This document shows positions 8,600 to 18,947 of a stretch of 26,021 nucleotides of DNA, one piece after another. Origin of the DNA: Perkinsus olseni (taxonomy: Eukaryota; Perkinsozoa; Perkinsida); assembly GCA_013115125.1 (NCBI GenBank), contig JABANN010000490.1, forward strand, positions 1 to 26,021, read 5' to 3'. Positions within the stretch are counted from its first letter, which is position 1. Each line of letters begins with the position of its first letter. A model generated the notes under the pieces. It searched no databases, was not told where the DNA came from, and saw nothing but the letters and a program-made list of their open reading frames with translations. The position numbers and the translations under genes are program-made.

Positions 8600-10675
8600 G
8601 TGCCCTATCAAGATGGGTCCGGCGTGAAGGCCCATTTGCCCTCTTCTGTACATACCCGCAGCGATATTGGTCCCGACAAGGCTTCGTTCGTGCGCCTGCT
8701 TGTTCACACTGTCTCCGAGTACAACTTAGAAGGCATTGTCAAGACATGCACAGCTAGTGATGGGAGCATCAAGCCCGAAAGTGTGCAGTCCCTCGTGGAT
8801 AGTTGCTCTACCGCTGCTGATAGTTTACTGCGTAGTTTGGAGGAGTCCCGTAATGTCTCTCCTAGACCTTGTACGTCTAGCAGTACCATCCGTCCCGAAG
8901 TTCTCCGTTTCTTGTCCGACATTTTCGACAAGGGAAACGACGACGACCTGGCTTCTGAAGTGGATAGTGGTGTGAATTTGGGTTTCGAAGGTGGCCTTCG
9001 ACGCTCCGGAGTCTTCCCGGCAGCAAAAGCTACCAAAAAGCCTGATGGTGATGCCGATTTCTTCCAGGAGTATAGTGCCGGTCGTCTGCGGCCGGGTAAC
9101 TACTTCAGTGCCCCGGACGCGGTGTCTGCAATAAAGTCCGTCGTCGATGAAGAACTTCGCCTCGGGAGGGTTCGCGAACTTCACTCCGACGAAGCCCGCC
9201 GATGCGATCGTTTTTTTCCCGGTTGGCTGCAGTGCCAAAAGGGAAACTAGCCCCCGATGGTGTCTCCCAGTTATACCGCCTAGTCGAAGATTTTAAGCGT
9301 TCTGGCGCGAATGCCAGGATAGTCCCTGTTGAACGCACCACTCATCCGACTCTTAATGATATTTGCCTTTTACTGAAGTCCGTTACTTTCGTGATGGTTG
9401 TTACAAGAAATACTCGGCCACTGTAGTTGATATTAAAGGTGCTTACAGGCACCTATTCATGTCGGAGTCCAATCGTAGATTTTGCTGTTTTTCGTTGGAC
9501 GGTCACCATTATGAAAACCTGGCCGTGCCATTTGGTGTGGCCACGGCTGGGTGGGCGTTTTGCCGACTGTCCAGCAAGGTCCTAAGAATTTGTAACTCTA
9601 TTCTCGAAGCCTTGTCTCCTTCGTTGGCTGCTGCTGGCTGGGTGTATATCGATGACTTTTGCTGGCTGTTGCCGGAGGAGAGCGCATCCCTTCTCACTTC
9701 TTGCCTTTTGGTTTTGTTCCCTCTACTCGGGATAAACCTATCTTGGGATAAGTGTAACCTGACCACTACGCACTTTCGCTTCATCGGCTTCGATGTAACG
9801 ATTGATGGTCCCAACACGTCAGTACAGTTGCCAGCAAGCAAGCTCGCATCTCTTCTCACTAGTTTGAATATTTTTGTCGGTGGTGCCCATCCCGCAAGTT
9901 CCATTTCTCTTCGCGCCGTTGAATCTTTAGCGGGAAAGATAACTCGCCTTTGTATGATTTGCCCTTTTGCGAAGTCGAATTTGTCCCCTTTATACTCGGT
10001 TACTAATATAATGAAACGTAAACAGTTGCGCTCTGTTACTTTGTCGACCAACTCGGAACTTTTTGCAGCTCTTTCGTGGTGGTCCACTACCATCTCGTCC
10101 TACTCCACTTCGGCCGAGTGCTCCCCCTTTTTACTTCGCTTGCCGGTATTTCCGACTAACGTTGAGGATGTTCTAACGATCACCAGTGACGCATCGACAT
10201 ACGCTCTTGCCGGTTGGGCATCTTTCAGAGGTTCCGTCACTTGGTTCCAAGTCCCCCTAAACTCAGGGAAAGGGCTCGGGGATTGGAGGTTCTTACTCGA
10301 GACTCCCTCTAATCCTTCGTGCAATGATATGGTGTTGCTTGAGTGTTTGGCGGCATCTGTTGGCTTGTGTGTTGCCCTGGGTATGGTTCCCAGCTCCCTA
10401 GCGGCCAGACTACCATGTCGCCTTTTTTACAGATAGTACTGGGACTATGGTCTGTTTTCGGAAGTTTCGCTCGCGTACTCCGCGTATTAACAAAGTTTTG
10501 CAGTCTCTTGTTTCTCATTTGTCACGTGTCTGCTACAGTTGGGAAGTCCTTTACATAGCATCGTCCGATAATACTATTGCCGACCAACTTAGTCGTTCGT
10601 CTTCGCCATATCAAGTTGTTCCTGCAACTTGGTCTAGATCTTCCGTCACGGTTGACAATCTACTTCGTTTCTAAT
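8600..10675 (+). mobile_element. Reverse transcriptase and RNase H region of the Ngaro-like element
   Basis: The polymerase motif Y-I-D-D is visible near 9645, with upstream strands (V-V-D-I-K-G-A-Y-R-H-L) and the downstream thumb typical of DIRS/Ngaro polymerases. An RNase H-like start, T-S-D-A-S-T-Y-A-L-A-G-W, follows near 10180. The region is spread over more than one frame and looks broken. Confidence 0.75.
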
Positions 10676-10737
10676 TCGTTCTCTACTCCATCCCTCTCTC
10701 ATCCACTGCTTGCTGTTGTGTCTTAGGTCAATCATAC

Positions 10738-11742
10738 GTGAACTCCTCTGCCCCTCCTTCAAAGCGACTTCGCGCTTGCTCAGCTGTTACTCAGCATCCC
10801 GCGGGTGTATTGGGCTCCGTTGTTTGGAATTTCATCAGAGACGGCCACGCCGCCAGCACTTCGAAGCAGTATGATTCGATTGAACTCTTCTACAAGGAGG
10901 TTGTCAGCAGCGCTGCTGTTCCGTTCCCTGCCTCTGGCCATTCCCTGGCTCTCTTCGCCTACGCCATGTCGAGAGCCGGGTACAAGTTTGCGACGGTGTC
11001 CTCCTACTTGAGCGCTATGGTCTCACGCAACAGGTTGTATGGTAATGATCTCTCCTCCCAGGATGAGTTCATTTTGAAGATGGCGAAGAAGTCGGCCTCC
11101 AAGATATGCGTTCATGATATTGACCAAAAGCTCCCGCTAACTAGAGACCAGGTTACTCAGTTAGGAGCCTTAGATCCGCTTGGCGGTAACATTGTAGTGA
11201 CCGCTTCCTTGTGCGGTATCTTTGCTCTTCTCCGTGGCGACGAAATTATCAACCTCAATTTCGAGGACTTACAGTTATGTGATCGTTTGGGAAAGCGGGT
11301 CGCTCGCATAATTGTTCGTCAGTCCAAGATAGATCAAGCCGGTCGCGGTGAGTCTGTCCTTGTTTCCTGTGTTCGCGGCCGACCTTTCGATGCTTCCTGC
11401 TTTTCCCACTGTGCTTATCACCGGCTACTCATCTTGGCCGCTTCGCATAAACAATCCTCCTCTCCTCTGTTCGAGTATAACGGTGGTCGGTTGTCTCATG
11501 ACATTTTTATGAGCGAGTTCCGCCTCTTGCTTTCGCGTCTCGGCATGTCAACCGAGACCTTGGAGGATTACGGGCTGCACTCGCTCAGGCGCACAGGGGC
11601 TACCTTGTGCTATCTTAGCGCGGTGCGCGACCACACTATCCGTGAACAGGGTCGCTGGTCTAGTGAGTGTGTGTACGAGTACTTGGTGGATGCCTCTTTG
11701 GCGGAGCGAGTGACCTTGGCGGAGCGCATGATGGTCGGTTGA
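10738..11742 (+). mobile_element. Tyrosine recombinase of the Ngaro-like element
   Basis: About 334 codons of open frame. The C-terminal catalytic domain shows the family signature: an Arg in L-L-R-G-D-E (near 11230), H-S-L-R-R near 11580, a tryptophan/histidine-position segment G-R-W-S, and a tyrosine within V-Y-E-Y-L near 11675. The N-terminal part has the SAM-like alpha-helical core (T-S-K-Q-Y-D-S-I-E). It would integrate the circular DNA copy. Confidence 0.8.
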
Positions 11743-11850
11743 TGCCTGTCGTCGTAGCCCTTGCCGGGCAGTGTAGTGGGTCGTTTCTGTTGGACGGCTG
11801 CGGATTGCGTTGGTCAATGCGCCTTCCGTGGCGTTGGGTGCGTGGTTGGG

Positions 11851-12137
11851 TGGCGATGTGGTGCGGCTGCCTCCCTGTTGTTGGGAGGCGGCCCCGTCAC
11901 ATTGGCCGAGGACCCGGCGCTCTATGCGCAGTCCTCTGGCCCACGCCCCAACGCCGGGGAGGAAGGGAGCCGGGTAATCGAGGTCAACTCGTTGGGCCAG
12001 TTTACTCGGCGATGCCGCCCGGCGCACAGAGGAGACAGTAGCTTTGTGCTGGTGCTAGTGGGTGGTTCGGTCGAGGAGAGTTCGGAGTGAGTGAGGTACA
12101 TTCGCGTCGAGTTAGTTTAATTTTATCTTCTAAAAAG
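11851..12137 (+). repeat. Joined repeats B1-A2 of the Ngaro-like element
   Basis: B1 (11851-11977) is identical to B2 (12152-12278). A2 (11978-12137) is identical to A1. The join at GGGTAA/TCGAGG is the expected circle-junction sequence. Confidence 0.9.
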
Positions 12138-12151
12138 CCTCCCGCCCACCC

Positions 12152-12278
12152 TGGCGATGTGGTGCGGCTGCCTCCCTGTTGTTGGGAGGCGGCCCCGTCA
12201 CATTGGCCGAGGACCCGGCGCTCTATGCGCAGTCCTCTGGCCCACGCCCCAACGCCGGGGAGGAAGGGAGCCGGGTAA
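12152..12278 (+). repeat. Terminal repeat B2 of the Ngaro-like element
   Basis: 127 bp identical to B1. It is separated from A2 by a 14-bp pyrimidine-rich gap and marks the right end of the element. Confidence 0.9.
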
Positions 12279-12549
12279 ACACCTCTCATACAGATTCGGT
12301 CGAATGAGCGGCTCAGACATCTAATCCTCCATGCCTACTAGAGCTAACCTCCCGTTATGCACGTGCCCCTCAGCGCTGCATGCTGAGACTGCTGCCCCAC
12401 GCTCCACCAGGCCAGAGCCCGTCCTGTCTGGACTCGAATGGGCCGGCATTGCAAACACTTCACACCAGCGGAAGACTCGCTACCTCGGAGGCAGCAGCTT
12501 TCGTTCCTTCGCCACGCTCAAACATCCTAGCTATTTAACGCAAACCGCC

Positions 12550-12562
12550 CTTCTTTTCTCAG
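12550..12562 (+). promoter_or_regulatory. Candidate trans-splice acceptor of the small gene
   Basis: A pyrimidine tract CTTCTTTTCTCAG ends two bases before an ATG at 12565. This fits a spliced-leader acceptor, though a cis acceptor cannot be excluded. Confidence 0.4.
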
Positions 12563-12564
12563 GC

Positions 12565-12857
12565 ATGCGAAACCTTAAAATGACCGACCACGGCGCCGCT
12601 ACTCCGAATTTCAGAATCCGAAACCCCAAGAGATGCACTGAGGCCGATGGTGCTGGATCCTGAGCTTACAGCGAGCATCCGAACCTACAGTGAAGGCGAG
12701 AGCCACAGCCTTCAAAGAGAGATCGCACCTCGTGGTCTTTACTGAGGTGCAGCAAATGTTGTTTGAACACCTGGCGGAGCGGGCCGGTGAATTCATCCAC
12801 GAAAACTACCAGCAACTGACGACTATGCTTAACAGCTATCAGGGGCCCTACAGATAA
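12565..12857 (+). CDS. Small two-exon protein of unknown function
   Basis: Exon 1 is 12565-12649 and exon 2 is 12691-12857, with a 41-nt GT-AG intron (12650-12690) that keeps the frame. The product is about 83 residues, or 78 if the in-frame ATG at 12580 is used. The C-terminal two thirds look like a small helical protein (F-T-E-V-Q-Q-M-L-F-E-H-L, then Y-Q-Q-L-T-T-M-L-N-S-Y-Q). I do not recognise the family. It ends 201 bp before NOP58 on the same strand, with a pyrimidine tract and CAG between them, as expected for tandem genes that are trans-spliced. Confidence 0.5.
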
Positions 12858-13028
12858 AGTTACAAAGATTTCAATCCTCGTTCGATCCCGGCACGTGACA
12901 TTTTTCCATACATTTTTCACTTGCGCTATGCACGTCACATTCGAGACGATCTTTGCGTTACCGTCGATGATTCTCTGAGTCCTCCCGCTCCTCGAGGCAG
13001 GTGAGGTGGGTTACTTGCTTCTCCTGTT

Positions 13029-13045
13029 TTCTTTGGCAACCCCAG
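13029..13045 (+). promoter_or_regulatory. Candidate trans-splice acceptor of NOP58
   Basis: A tract beginning TCTTTGGCAACCCCAG ends 13 bases before the NOP58 start codon. No donor for a 5' UTR intron is evident upstream. Confidence 0.35.
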
Positions 13046-13058
13046 GCATCACGTCACA

Positions 13059-15268
13059 ATGCTAGTCCTTCTCGAAACAGCAGCGGGTTACGGCCTCTTT
13101 AAACTTCAAAAGGATAAGATCACCGCGAGTCCCGATTCCGTCGCCGAAGCCCTCAGCACCCCCGAGGGAGCCCAGAAGGTAATTCTCGCAGCTCATCTGG
13201 TCTTCACGGAAACACAAAGTACGATGGCTATGGCAGGCCATCCGCTTGGATGCTTGGTCCGCCTTCAAAGATAACAAGCACGCCCTCGAAGCCTGCTCCG
13301 CCCTTATCGAGGGATCGATGGACAAGAGGTACAACATCGAAGGCAGCAGCAACAGCAGAGACTTTAGTACTGCCCCTTCTCTGACAGCTTGAAGAAGTTC
13401 TTGAAGAAGAATATCGTTGAGGCCGGTATCGAGGACGAACTGGCTGTTGCTGATCTCAAGCTCGGCAGTGTAATACCATGACGCTCACTATCAATCCCGC
13501 TCGGTGGAGGGGCCACACGATCGACCCTTCAAGAAACTCCCGTGGAGACTGAAACTGCATTGCTTCGCTTCCAGGCCATCAACAAGAAGTTTGGAATCTC
13601 GTGCGTTGCCAATGCCACCACTAACCAGCTCATGCGTGGCATCAGAGAGCAGCTGTCCACTTTGGTGGAGGGTCTTGATGACAAGGAGCAGAGGACCATG
13701 GCCCTTGGTCTGTCCCATACCCTCAATAGGTACTACAGTGCAGCTGGAGGGGAGCACGTAAATTGGTTGGTCAGGTTCAAGCTGAAGTTCTCCCCCGAGA
13801 AGGTGGACACTATGATCATCCAGGCCGTAGCACTGCTGGATGATCTGGATAAGGAGTTGAACAACTTCGCTATGAGGCTGCGCGAGTGGTATGTCCCTAC
13901 AAACTCGATGCTGCCCTCGTTACGATGTGGGCCTCATCAGGTACGGCTGGCACTTCCCTGAGCTCTCTAAGATCGTCACTGATAACTACTCCTATGCCAA
14001 GGTCGTCAAGCTCTTGGGGTAAGTACTCGCAAGGAGGGCTGCAATAAGGGACTCGAAGGAATATTTTTGCTTATTATGTGTACGGGTACAAGTCATGTGC
14101 AAAAATGGTCAGGTTCCGAACGAACGCTAAGAAGTTGAGCGAGGAGGCCTGGGCTGACATCATGGCCGATGAGCAGATTGTTGCTGACATCAAGACCGCT
14201 GCTGAGATTTCCATGGGTGTCGAGATCACTGAGGAGGATCTGGTAGGCCCCGAGTTCAAATCCCACACCCTCCATTATCCCGTTTCCTCAGGGCCATATC
14301 CAAGAGTTGGCTGATCGTGTACTCGAGTTGACCGAGTATCGTGCCGCTCTGTCCGACTACCTCCACCACCGTATGGAGGCCATCGCCCCCAATCTTACCT
14401 ACATGGTCGGCGAGCTCGTCGGTGCCCGATTGATCGCCCATGCCGGCTCTTTGATGACCTTGGCTAAGCATCCCTCTTCCACTGTACAAATTTTGGGTGC
14501 TGAGAAGGTACGTCTGATAGCTTGGAGATTTCCTGCCATCTGGGAGATCCTCAGGCCTTGTTCCGTGCCTTGAAGACTAAGCAGGATACTCCTAAGTACG
14601 GTCTCATTTACCACGCCTCTCTCGTCGGTCAGACTCAGCCTAAGTTCAAGGGTGAGTGACGCCATTATCGTGCTGCGCTCGAGTCGTGACCTGTCTCTGT
14701 TGCCAGGTAAGATTTCCCGAGTGCTGGCTGCCAAGCTCTCCCTGTGCGCTAGGGTTGACGCTCTCGGTGACCAGACTGAGGTTACCGTTGGCGAGGGCTA
14801 CAAGGAATACGTTGAGAGGAGGTATTATCCCAGCATCCGACTCAAGGCCGCGAGGCATGTTGTTCTTTTGTCAGGCTGCGACAGCTTGAGGGTGGCAGCG
14901 TTGCCCAGGCGACTAAGGACTACTCTAAACCTGCTACTCAGAAGTAGGGAGGTGCTCAGGGTTGACCCTGTTCGGAAACTTTGTTGCATCAGGTACAGCA
15001 AGCCCGCTGGTGGTGCTCCCACGTACAATACTGAAGCTGATGCTGTGGTAGAGAAGAGCGATGAAACGGCGGACTCATCTTCCCACAAGAAGAAGCGTAA
15101 GCACGAGAAGGTCGCTGAGGAGGATGAGGAGGTAGTGGTACCGGGCCCAGGGGTGGGATTGAATCGGTCCTGTAGCAGGTCGAAGTTGATGTTGATGTGG
15201 TGAAGACTAAGAAGAAGAAGTCCAAGAAGCATCATCATCATAAGGATGCCGCCGCCGAAGAGGAGTAG
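13059..15268 (+). CDS. NOP58: Nucleolar protein NOP58 (box C/D snoRNP core protein)
   Basis: Thirteen exons: 13059-13178, 13237-13328, 13388-13469, 13575-13729, 13775-13888, 13941-14018, 14113-14242, 14292-14507, 14555-14651, 14707-14821, 14875-14943, 14993-15131, 15179-15268. All introns are GT-AG, 45-105 nt. The joined frame is 1497 nt, 498 residues, close to the usual NOP58 length. The N-terminus [11 protein letters not shown] is the family start. A coiled-coil follows ([20 protein letters not shown]). The Nop domain has [21 protein letters not shown] and Y-H-A-S-L-V-G-Q-T. The tail is acidic then lysine- and histidine-rich, a KKx/D-like tail. The protein binds box C/D guide RNAs with fibrillarin, NOP56 and SNU13 in the nucleolus and directs rRNA 2'-O-methylation. 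It looks intact. Confidence 0.97.
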
Positions 15269-15550
15269 AGCTCTTCCGTTTCCTCAACGTCAGATTCAGT
15301 TTACCAATCTTCAACTGTTGTTGAGTCCGAGTAAATTCTCACCGTGTTTCTTCCGAGAGCGAGAACAGCTGTAGCACTGGGCCGGGCAGATTGGCCAGAT
15401 CCCTAGCCACCTCAAGCCGCGATTACCGGACAGTAGTTCGTCTCGTCTTTCCGATACACAACCGCCGAGTGTGATGTCCCTCCGACTCAGAACGTGGTTT
15501 AATTCCCCTCGCTGAGCTCACCCTCTCAGACCGTAAGGAAGACTCCACAT

Positions 15551-15733
15551 CTACAGCAGGATCCGTCGTAACCACCCTTCCGATCCGATACACATCTTTG
15601 GTGGTAACGGTCGAGCATTGAATGAACCAAGCAGTACTGTTCGGATAGGGTGATAATGCTTTTGGTTTGGCGAGCCCATCGCGAGTATTGATGCAGACAG
15701 GAGCAGTATCGTCCTCCAGTGAGTATCGGTCAT
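15551..15733 (-). pseudogene. Diverged copy of a signal-peptide first exon
   Basis: From ATG at 15733 the minus strand reads R-T-I-L-L-L-S-A-S-I-L-A-M-G-S-P-N-Q. This resembles exon 1 of the GT31-like gene (R-T-L-M-L-L-S-S-V-L-I-L-T-S-G-S-P-C-Q), with matching DNA around GGCTCGCCA. Its downstream exons are not found before the 3' end of NOP58 at 15268, and the similarity fades after the signal peptide. It is probably a truncated paralogue. The 81-bp repeat lies upstream of it as well (16157-16237). Confidence 0.4.
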
Positions 15734-16320
15734 CGGTTCTCGCGCTTAGCTTGGAGACGGAGACAGTACCACAATCAGGTGTGCGAACCTCGTGCAGGCT
15801 AGTTGTCGGAGTGCTCTAATAGCTACTCTCTCTGTAGGGTATAGTAGCTTGTCTCAATTTCAACCCTTTCCGCCCACACCTGTGTTGGCCCTTGTGCCGT
15901 GCTCGTGGGCACTGCCCTATCAAGCTTCGCATGTCTGCTGCTTCGAGTTGCAGTACTCGCAGTATACTACTTAAAGCACAGTATGCCTAGTAAGCATTGC
16001 CTACCCTGAAGCTTGCTGAGGTCAACGTTGACTCCGATGCTGTTCACCCAAACTTCGCAGGTATGGTGGAGTCTCCCAAACTAAGAGTGGTGAAAGCTAT
16101 CCCGGGCAGCACCCCTACTCTCAACTTGATGCTCCATGTACTGTATTAGAAATCACCAACATCAGACGACATCATAATCATGCATTTATTAGTGGCCTCC
16201 ACGTTCTGGAGTCCGACTCTGCTCACGTCTCCTCACCTGAGCGCCACCCCGATCAGCTGGAAGCCTCGTTACCATCGCTCTGATACCTTCCTTGGTGAGC
16301 TATGGGATGACGGTTGCCCA
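15734..16320. other. No gene recognised; holds a dispersed repeat
   Basis: Contains the second copy of the 81-bp repeat and a 12-bp even palindrome GTCAACGTTGAC near 16021-16032. No supported exon. Confidence 0.4.
16157..16237. repeat. Dispersed 81-bp repeat, copy 2
   Basis: Gap-free match to 6407-6487 at about 89 percent. Weaker similarity seems to continue to its right in both copies. Confidence 0.8.
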
Positions 16321-17568
16321 CTACGAGTTGCCGAGTACGGCGACCAGCTGTCAACAACAGCATGGTAAGCATCAGCCTTATCCCTGCTCGGGCATCGCTC
16401 GAGTGGCGGTAAGGCCGCAGCGGAGGACGCTGTTAACTTCACTGTTTCTGGTTTTACCTGCGACAATTTCTGGGCTGAGTAGACTGATACATCCGCCGTG
16501 TGACGAGCAGCCATCGCTGAGTGACTAGCGGATAATTGCTGAGATGTCTAAATTCTCGGTGATCATGAGCGTAACCTGTGGTCGAACGTTTCACCTCTTG
16601 AGGCATCAGGGTCCGCTTCTGGTGGCTGAAATGTTGCATCTCGGTGACCTACACCAATCTCCACTTGCCTTGGGAGTGCTCAGACCACAGGCACTGTTTT
16701 ACCTGTAGTTCTTCCAGCTCCCGGTTGCTCCTCTCCGTTTCAACCACCCGAGCCTCATCCACTGCTAGTTTCTGGAGGCGAAGCTAGCGGGAAACACCCA
16801 TCGCGGGTACGACTCTCATCGGTACCTCCGTTAACTCCTCCACACGCTGCGTGTGCCGCACCTTACTGAGCGAGATCTCTTTTCCAAGGGTGAGGCAAAG
16901 ATTCTCTATCTCTTTCACCTGAGCACGGCAGTAGGCAGAGCGGCTCATCTACGATTCGCAAATCTTTGTCTCGGGTCTTCCAGCGCTTGAAGCCAAGGGT
17001 CCTCGCGACTACCAGAGCTGGATCGTCGTCGCTATCGAGTGCAGCTTGCAGCTCGGTCATTCTCGAGGATCCCAGAGCCTCGTCGTCCATAATGGCCTCC
17101 ACTAATTTGTGGATCCTCTTCCTCAATGGTCTGGACTCCCGCCTGACGAGCTTGATGGCCTCGATTGTGTCCTCAAGGCGATCACCGTTCTCGGCAGCCT
17201 AGTGACCCAAAACGAACCTCAGAGGGATAAAGCTAGAAGTGCCTCAGTCACCTCGGCAACCTCCGATACAAAACTATGCGGGCTTTCTTCACGAGCCCGT
17301 TCAACGTCTCTTTCGTGAAGACTCTGAAGAAGGTTCGTCATTCTACAGGGAAGGCCGCTTTGCTATACCGCATCGGTCTGTCGCTCAAGCTCAGCCGCGA
17401 CCTCGCGTAGTTCATTGAGCTTGGCTTCGAGTTGCTGTTCTTCCTGGGCTTGCGAACCTGAGCCAACCGATTGGCCACATCGAGGAGCTACCACCCGAGC
17501 GGCTTACGCTTCATAGTCTCGTTACGTAGGCGTATGTAGTGGTCTCGGAAATTCTCTATGCCGGCCAT
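16321..17568 (-). CDS. Coiled-coil protein of unknown function
   Basis: Nine exons on the minus strand: 17508-17568, 17369-17457, 17252-17323, 16953-17198, 16826-16918, 16703-16783, 16576-16648, 16458-16516, 16321-16347. Introns are GT-AG, 34-110 nt. The joined frame is 801 nt, 266 residues, without a stop. The sequence is rich in E, K, R, L and Q with heptad-like spacing, for example E-E-Q-Q-L-E-A-K-L-N-E-L-R-E-V-A-A-E-L-E-R-Q and E-T-E-R-S-N-R-E-L-E-E-L-Q, so a long coiled coil is likely. No family is recognised. The first six joins are well supported by continuing coiled-coil character; the last two exons are less certain. An alternative start at 17639 (M-S-A-L-E-L-H-G-T-L-N-E-A-L-D) lies two bases after a CAG but would need a 26-nt intron to join. 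Confidence 0.6.
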
Positions 17569-17641
17569 CTCGTTGACGGCGGCCCATAATCGACGTCGAG
17601 CGCCTCGTTTAGCGTTCCGTGTAATTCTAGAGCTGACATTT

Positions 17642-17660
17642 CTGATAAATCTGACCCACA
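17642..17660 (-). promoter_or_regulatory. Candidate trans-splice acceptor of the coiled-coil gene
   Basis: On the minus strand …ATTTATCAG ends two bases before the ATG at 17639. The tract is only moderately pyrimidine-rich. Confidence 0.2.
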
Positions 17661-18139
17661 GAAAGTCGTGAACACAGCGTCTGCATGGCGAAGCTAGGAT
17701 TTAGGATGCACTGGTGTCCGAACTCACTGCAATGAATTAGTCGACAGTACTCCAGTGGCGGTAGCTCGTGCCTACCGGTCAGACCAAGTGTGCGATGCAT
17801 TAGAGGAACAATCTACGTCGCAAGCCTACCCCTCGGATCTCACCGGTCCTGCAGCGGAGATCTACGGGAAAGTCCTCGCTGATTTCTGAGAAGGTTGAAA
17901 CAGTCACGAAGAAGAACGGTGTCCCGAGGGCTCACCATCTCCGTGTTTGGGGCCACTGAGAGGCGCCTGTCGAAGCTCCGTGGAGTGAGGAGCACTCTCG
18001 GATTCGAGATTCGTCATTACAAAAGGCCATTCCACTGGATTCAGTTCTTTATACCACATCTTCAATAATTCGCCAGAAATTGAGTCGAAACACAGCGTTG
18101 ATAGGAGCAAGGCTGAGCACGCATGTCAGTAGCTGCGGT

Positions 18140-18156
18140 GTCCGCGAGTCGCGGAC
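18140..18156. repeat. Odd palindrome, 8-bp arms with a 1-nt centre
   Basis: GTCCGCGA and TCGCGGAC flank G18148 perfectly. Confidence 0.9.
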
Positions 18157-18289
18157 CGCGACGTGGAAAGTTGGCGCGCAGAGCCGTTATAGGACCCGGA
18201 ACTGGGACCGCCGAGTGATATGATGATAGCGCTGCTGCAAGAGGAGCTGAAGAGTGGACGATCGAGGCTGGGAAGACCATAAATACAAG

Positions 18290-18361
18290 TGGCTGTTCTG
18301 GGAGTCGAACCCAGGCCTCTACCGCCCAAAGGCAGAATCTTAACCTCTAGACCAAACAGCC
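18290..18361 (-). tRNA. tRNA-Pro (anticodon UGG)
   Basis: A full cloverleaf on the minus strand, 72 nt. The acceptor stem is GGCTGTT with AACAGCC and discriminator A. The D stem is GTCT/AGAT (one G-T pair). The anticodon stem CTGCC/GGTAG has loop TTTGGGC, giving anticodon TGG followed by G37, as in eukaryotic tRNA-Pro. The T stem CTGGG/CCCAG has loop TTCGACT. There is no intron and no encoded CCA. The internal A box (TGGTCTAGAGG) and B box (GGTTCGACTCC) match the RNA polymerase III consensus. No run of four or more T follows the 3' end, which is unusual for a pol III gene. Confidence 0.95.
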
Positions 18362-18947
18362 ACACATACATTTCTTGCCGAAAAGTCCGCCGCTAATTTT
18401 GGGCGCAACATGTCAGGAATGCTTCTCTCAACGCCATTGACAAGAGGGAAGGACGAATCGTAACGGCAATCGTCGCCAAAAGATTCGCGTGGGTACACCT
18501 CACTAGAACGACCACTGCGGCGGCACGACAAATGAGACGGCTAGACCTGCGGCCGCATACTCGTCGATAGGCTATCAAAAATCTTCTGCAATTTCAAGGT
18601 AGCTGGCCCTAACACGCGCTGAACACGCTAAACACGAGGTGTAACAGTAACAAGTGCGCTAGACTCGGCACTCCTACTCAGTAACTTGGTGTGACCACAC
18701 AATGACGTCTCGTTAATGGAGAAACACTGTTTCTGGTGACAAACGGACGAGGATACGTAATCCTCGAAACCATCAGGTGACAAAAGAGACAACACGGGAC
18801 GCACAAGTCTCGCGGTCCATGTAGTCTAAGCCGATGTATGCCAATAGCCGACTGCCTACTCACCAAAGTGAGTTCTTCACAACATGGCGAATAGTAGCAA
18901 AATGTCAGCAGCATGACAATTATGATTCCAAACATAATAATAACAAT
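18362..18947. other. No gene recognised
   Basis: Lies between the tRNA 5' end and the 3' end of the ketoacyl-CoA synthase, so it includes that gene's 3' UTR. An inverted repeat with 7-bp arms and a 5-nt loop occurs near 18749-18767. Confidence 0.4.

Larger units (their letters stand above)
6781..12278 (+). mobile_element. Ngaro/PAT-like tyrosine-recombinase retrotransposon
   Basis: The element has the split direct repeat layout A1 - coding - B1-A2 - B2. A1 is 6781/6783-6942, B1 11851-11977, A2 11978-12137, B2 12152-12278. A1 and A2 (160 bp), and B1 and B2 (127 bp), look identical base for base, so the copy is very young. The joined B1-A2 unit has the form expected of a circle junction. There is no clear target duplication, as expected for recombinase-mediated insertion. 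In order it carries a gag-like region, reverse transcriptase with RNase H, and a tyrosine recombinase in place of an integrase. Overall it looks nearly whole but with roughly three to five breaks in the first two coding regions; the recombinase frame looks open. It is GC-richer than its surroundings in the first part. The split repeats and recombinase separate it from true LTR elements. Confidence 0.85.
17569..18289. other. No gene recognised
   Basis: Apart from the possible alternative first exon at 17595-17639, no exon is supported. It contains the odd palindrome at 18140-18156. Confidence 0.4.

Noticed and set aside
11851-12278. A second, nested retroelement end at 11.85-12.28 kb
   Set aside because: The double repeat is fully explained by the B1-A2-B2 layout of one Ngaro-type element.
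12331-12560. Open frame upstream of the small gene
   Set aside because: No motif or splice partner, and it lies before the proposed acceptor; likely upstream sequence.
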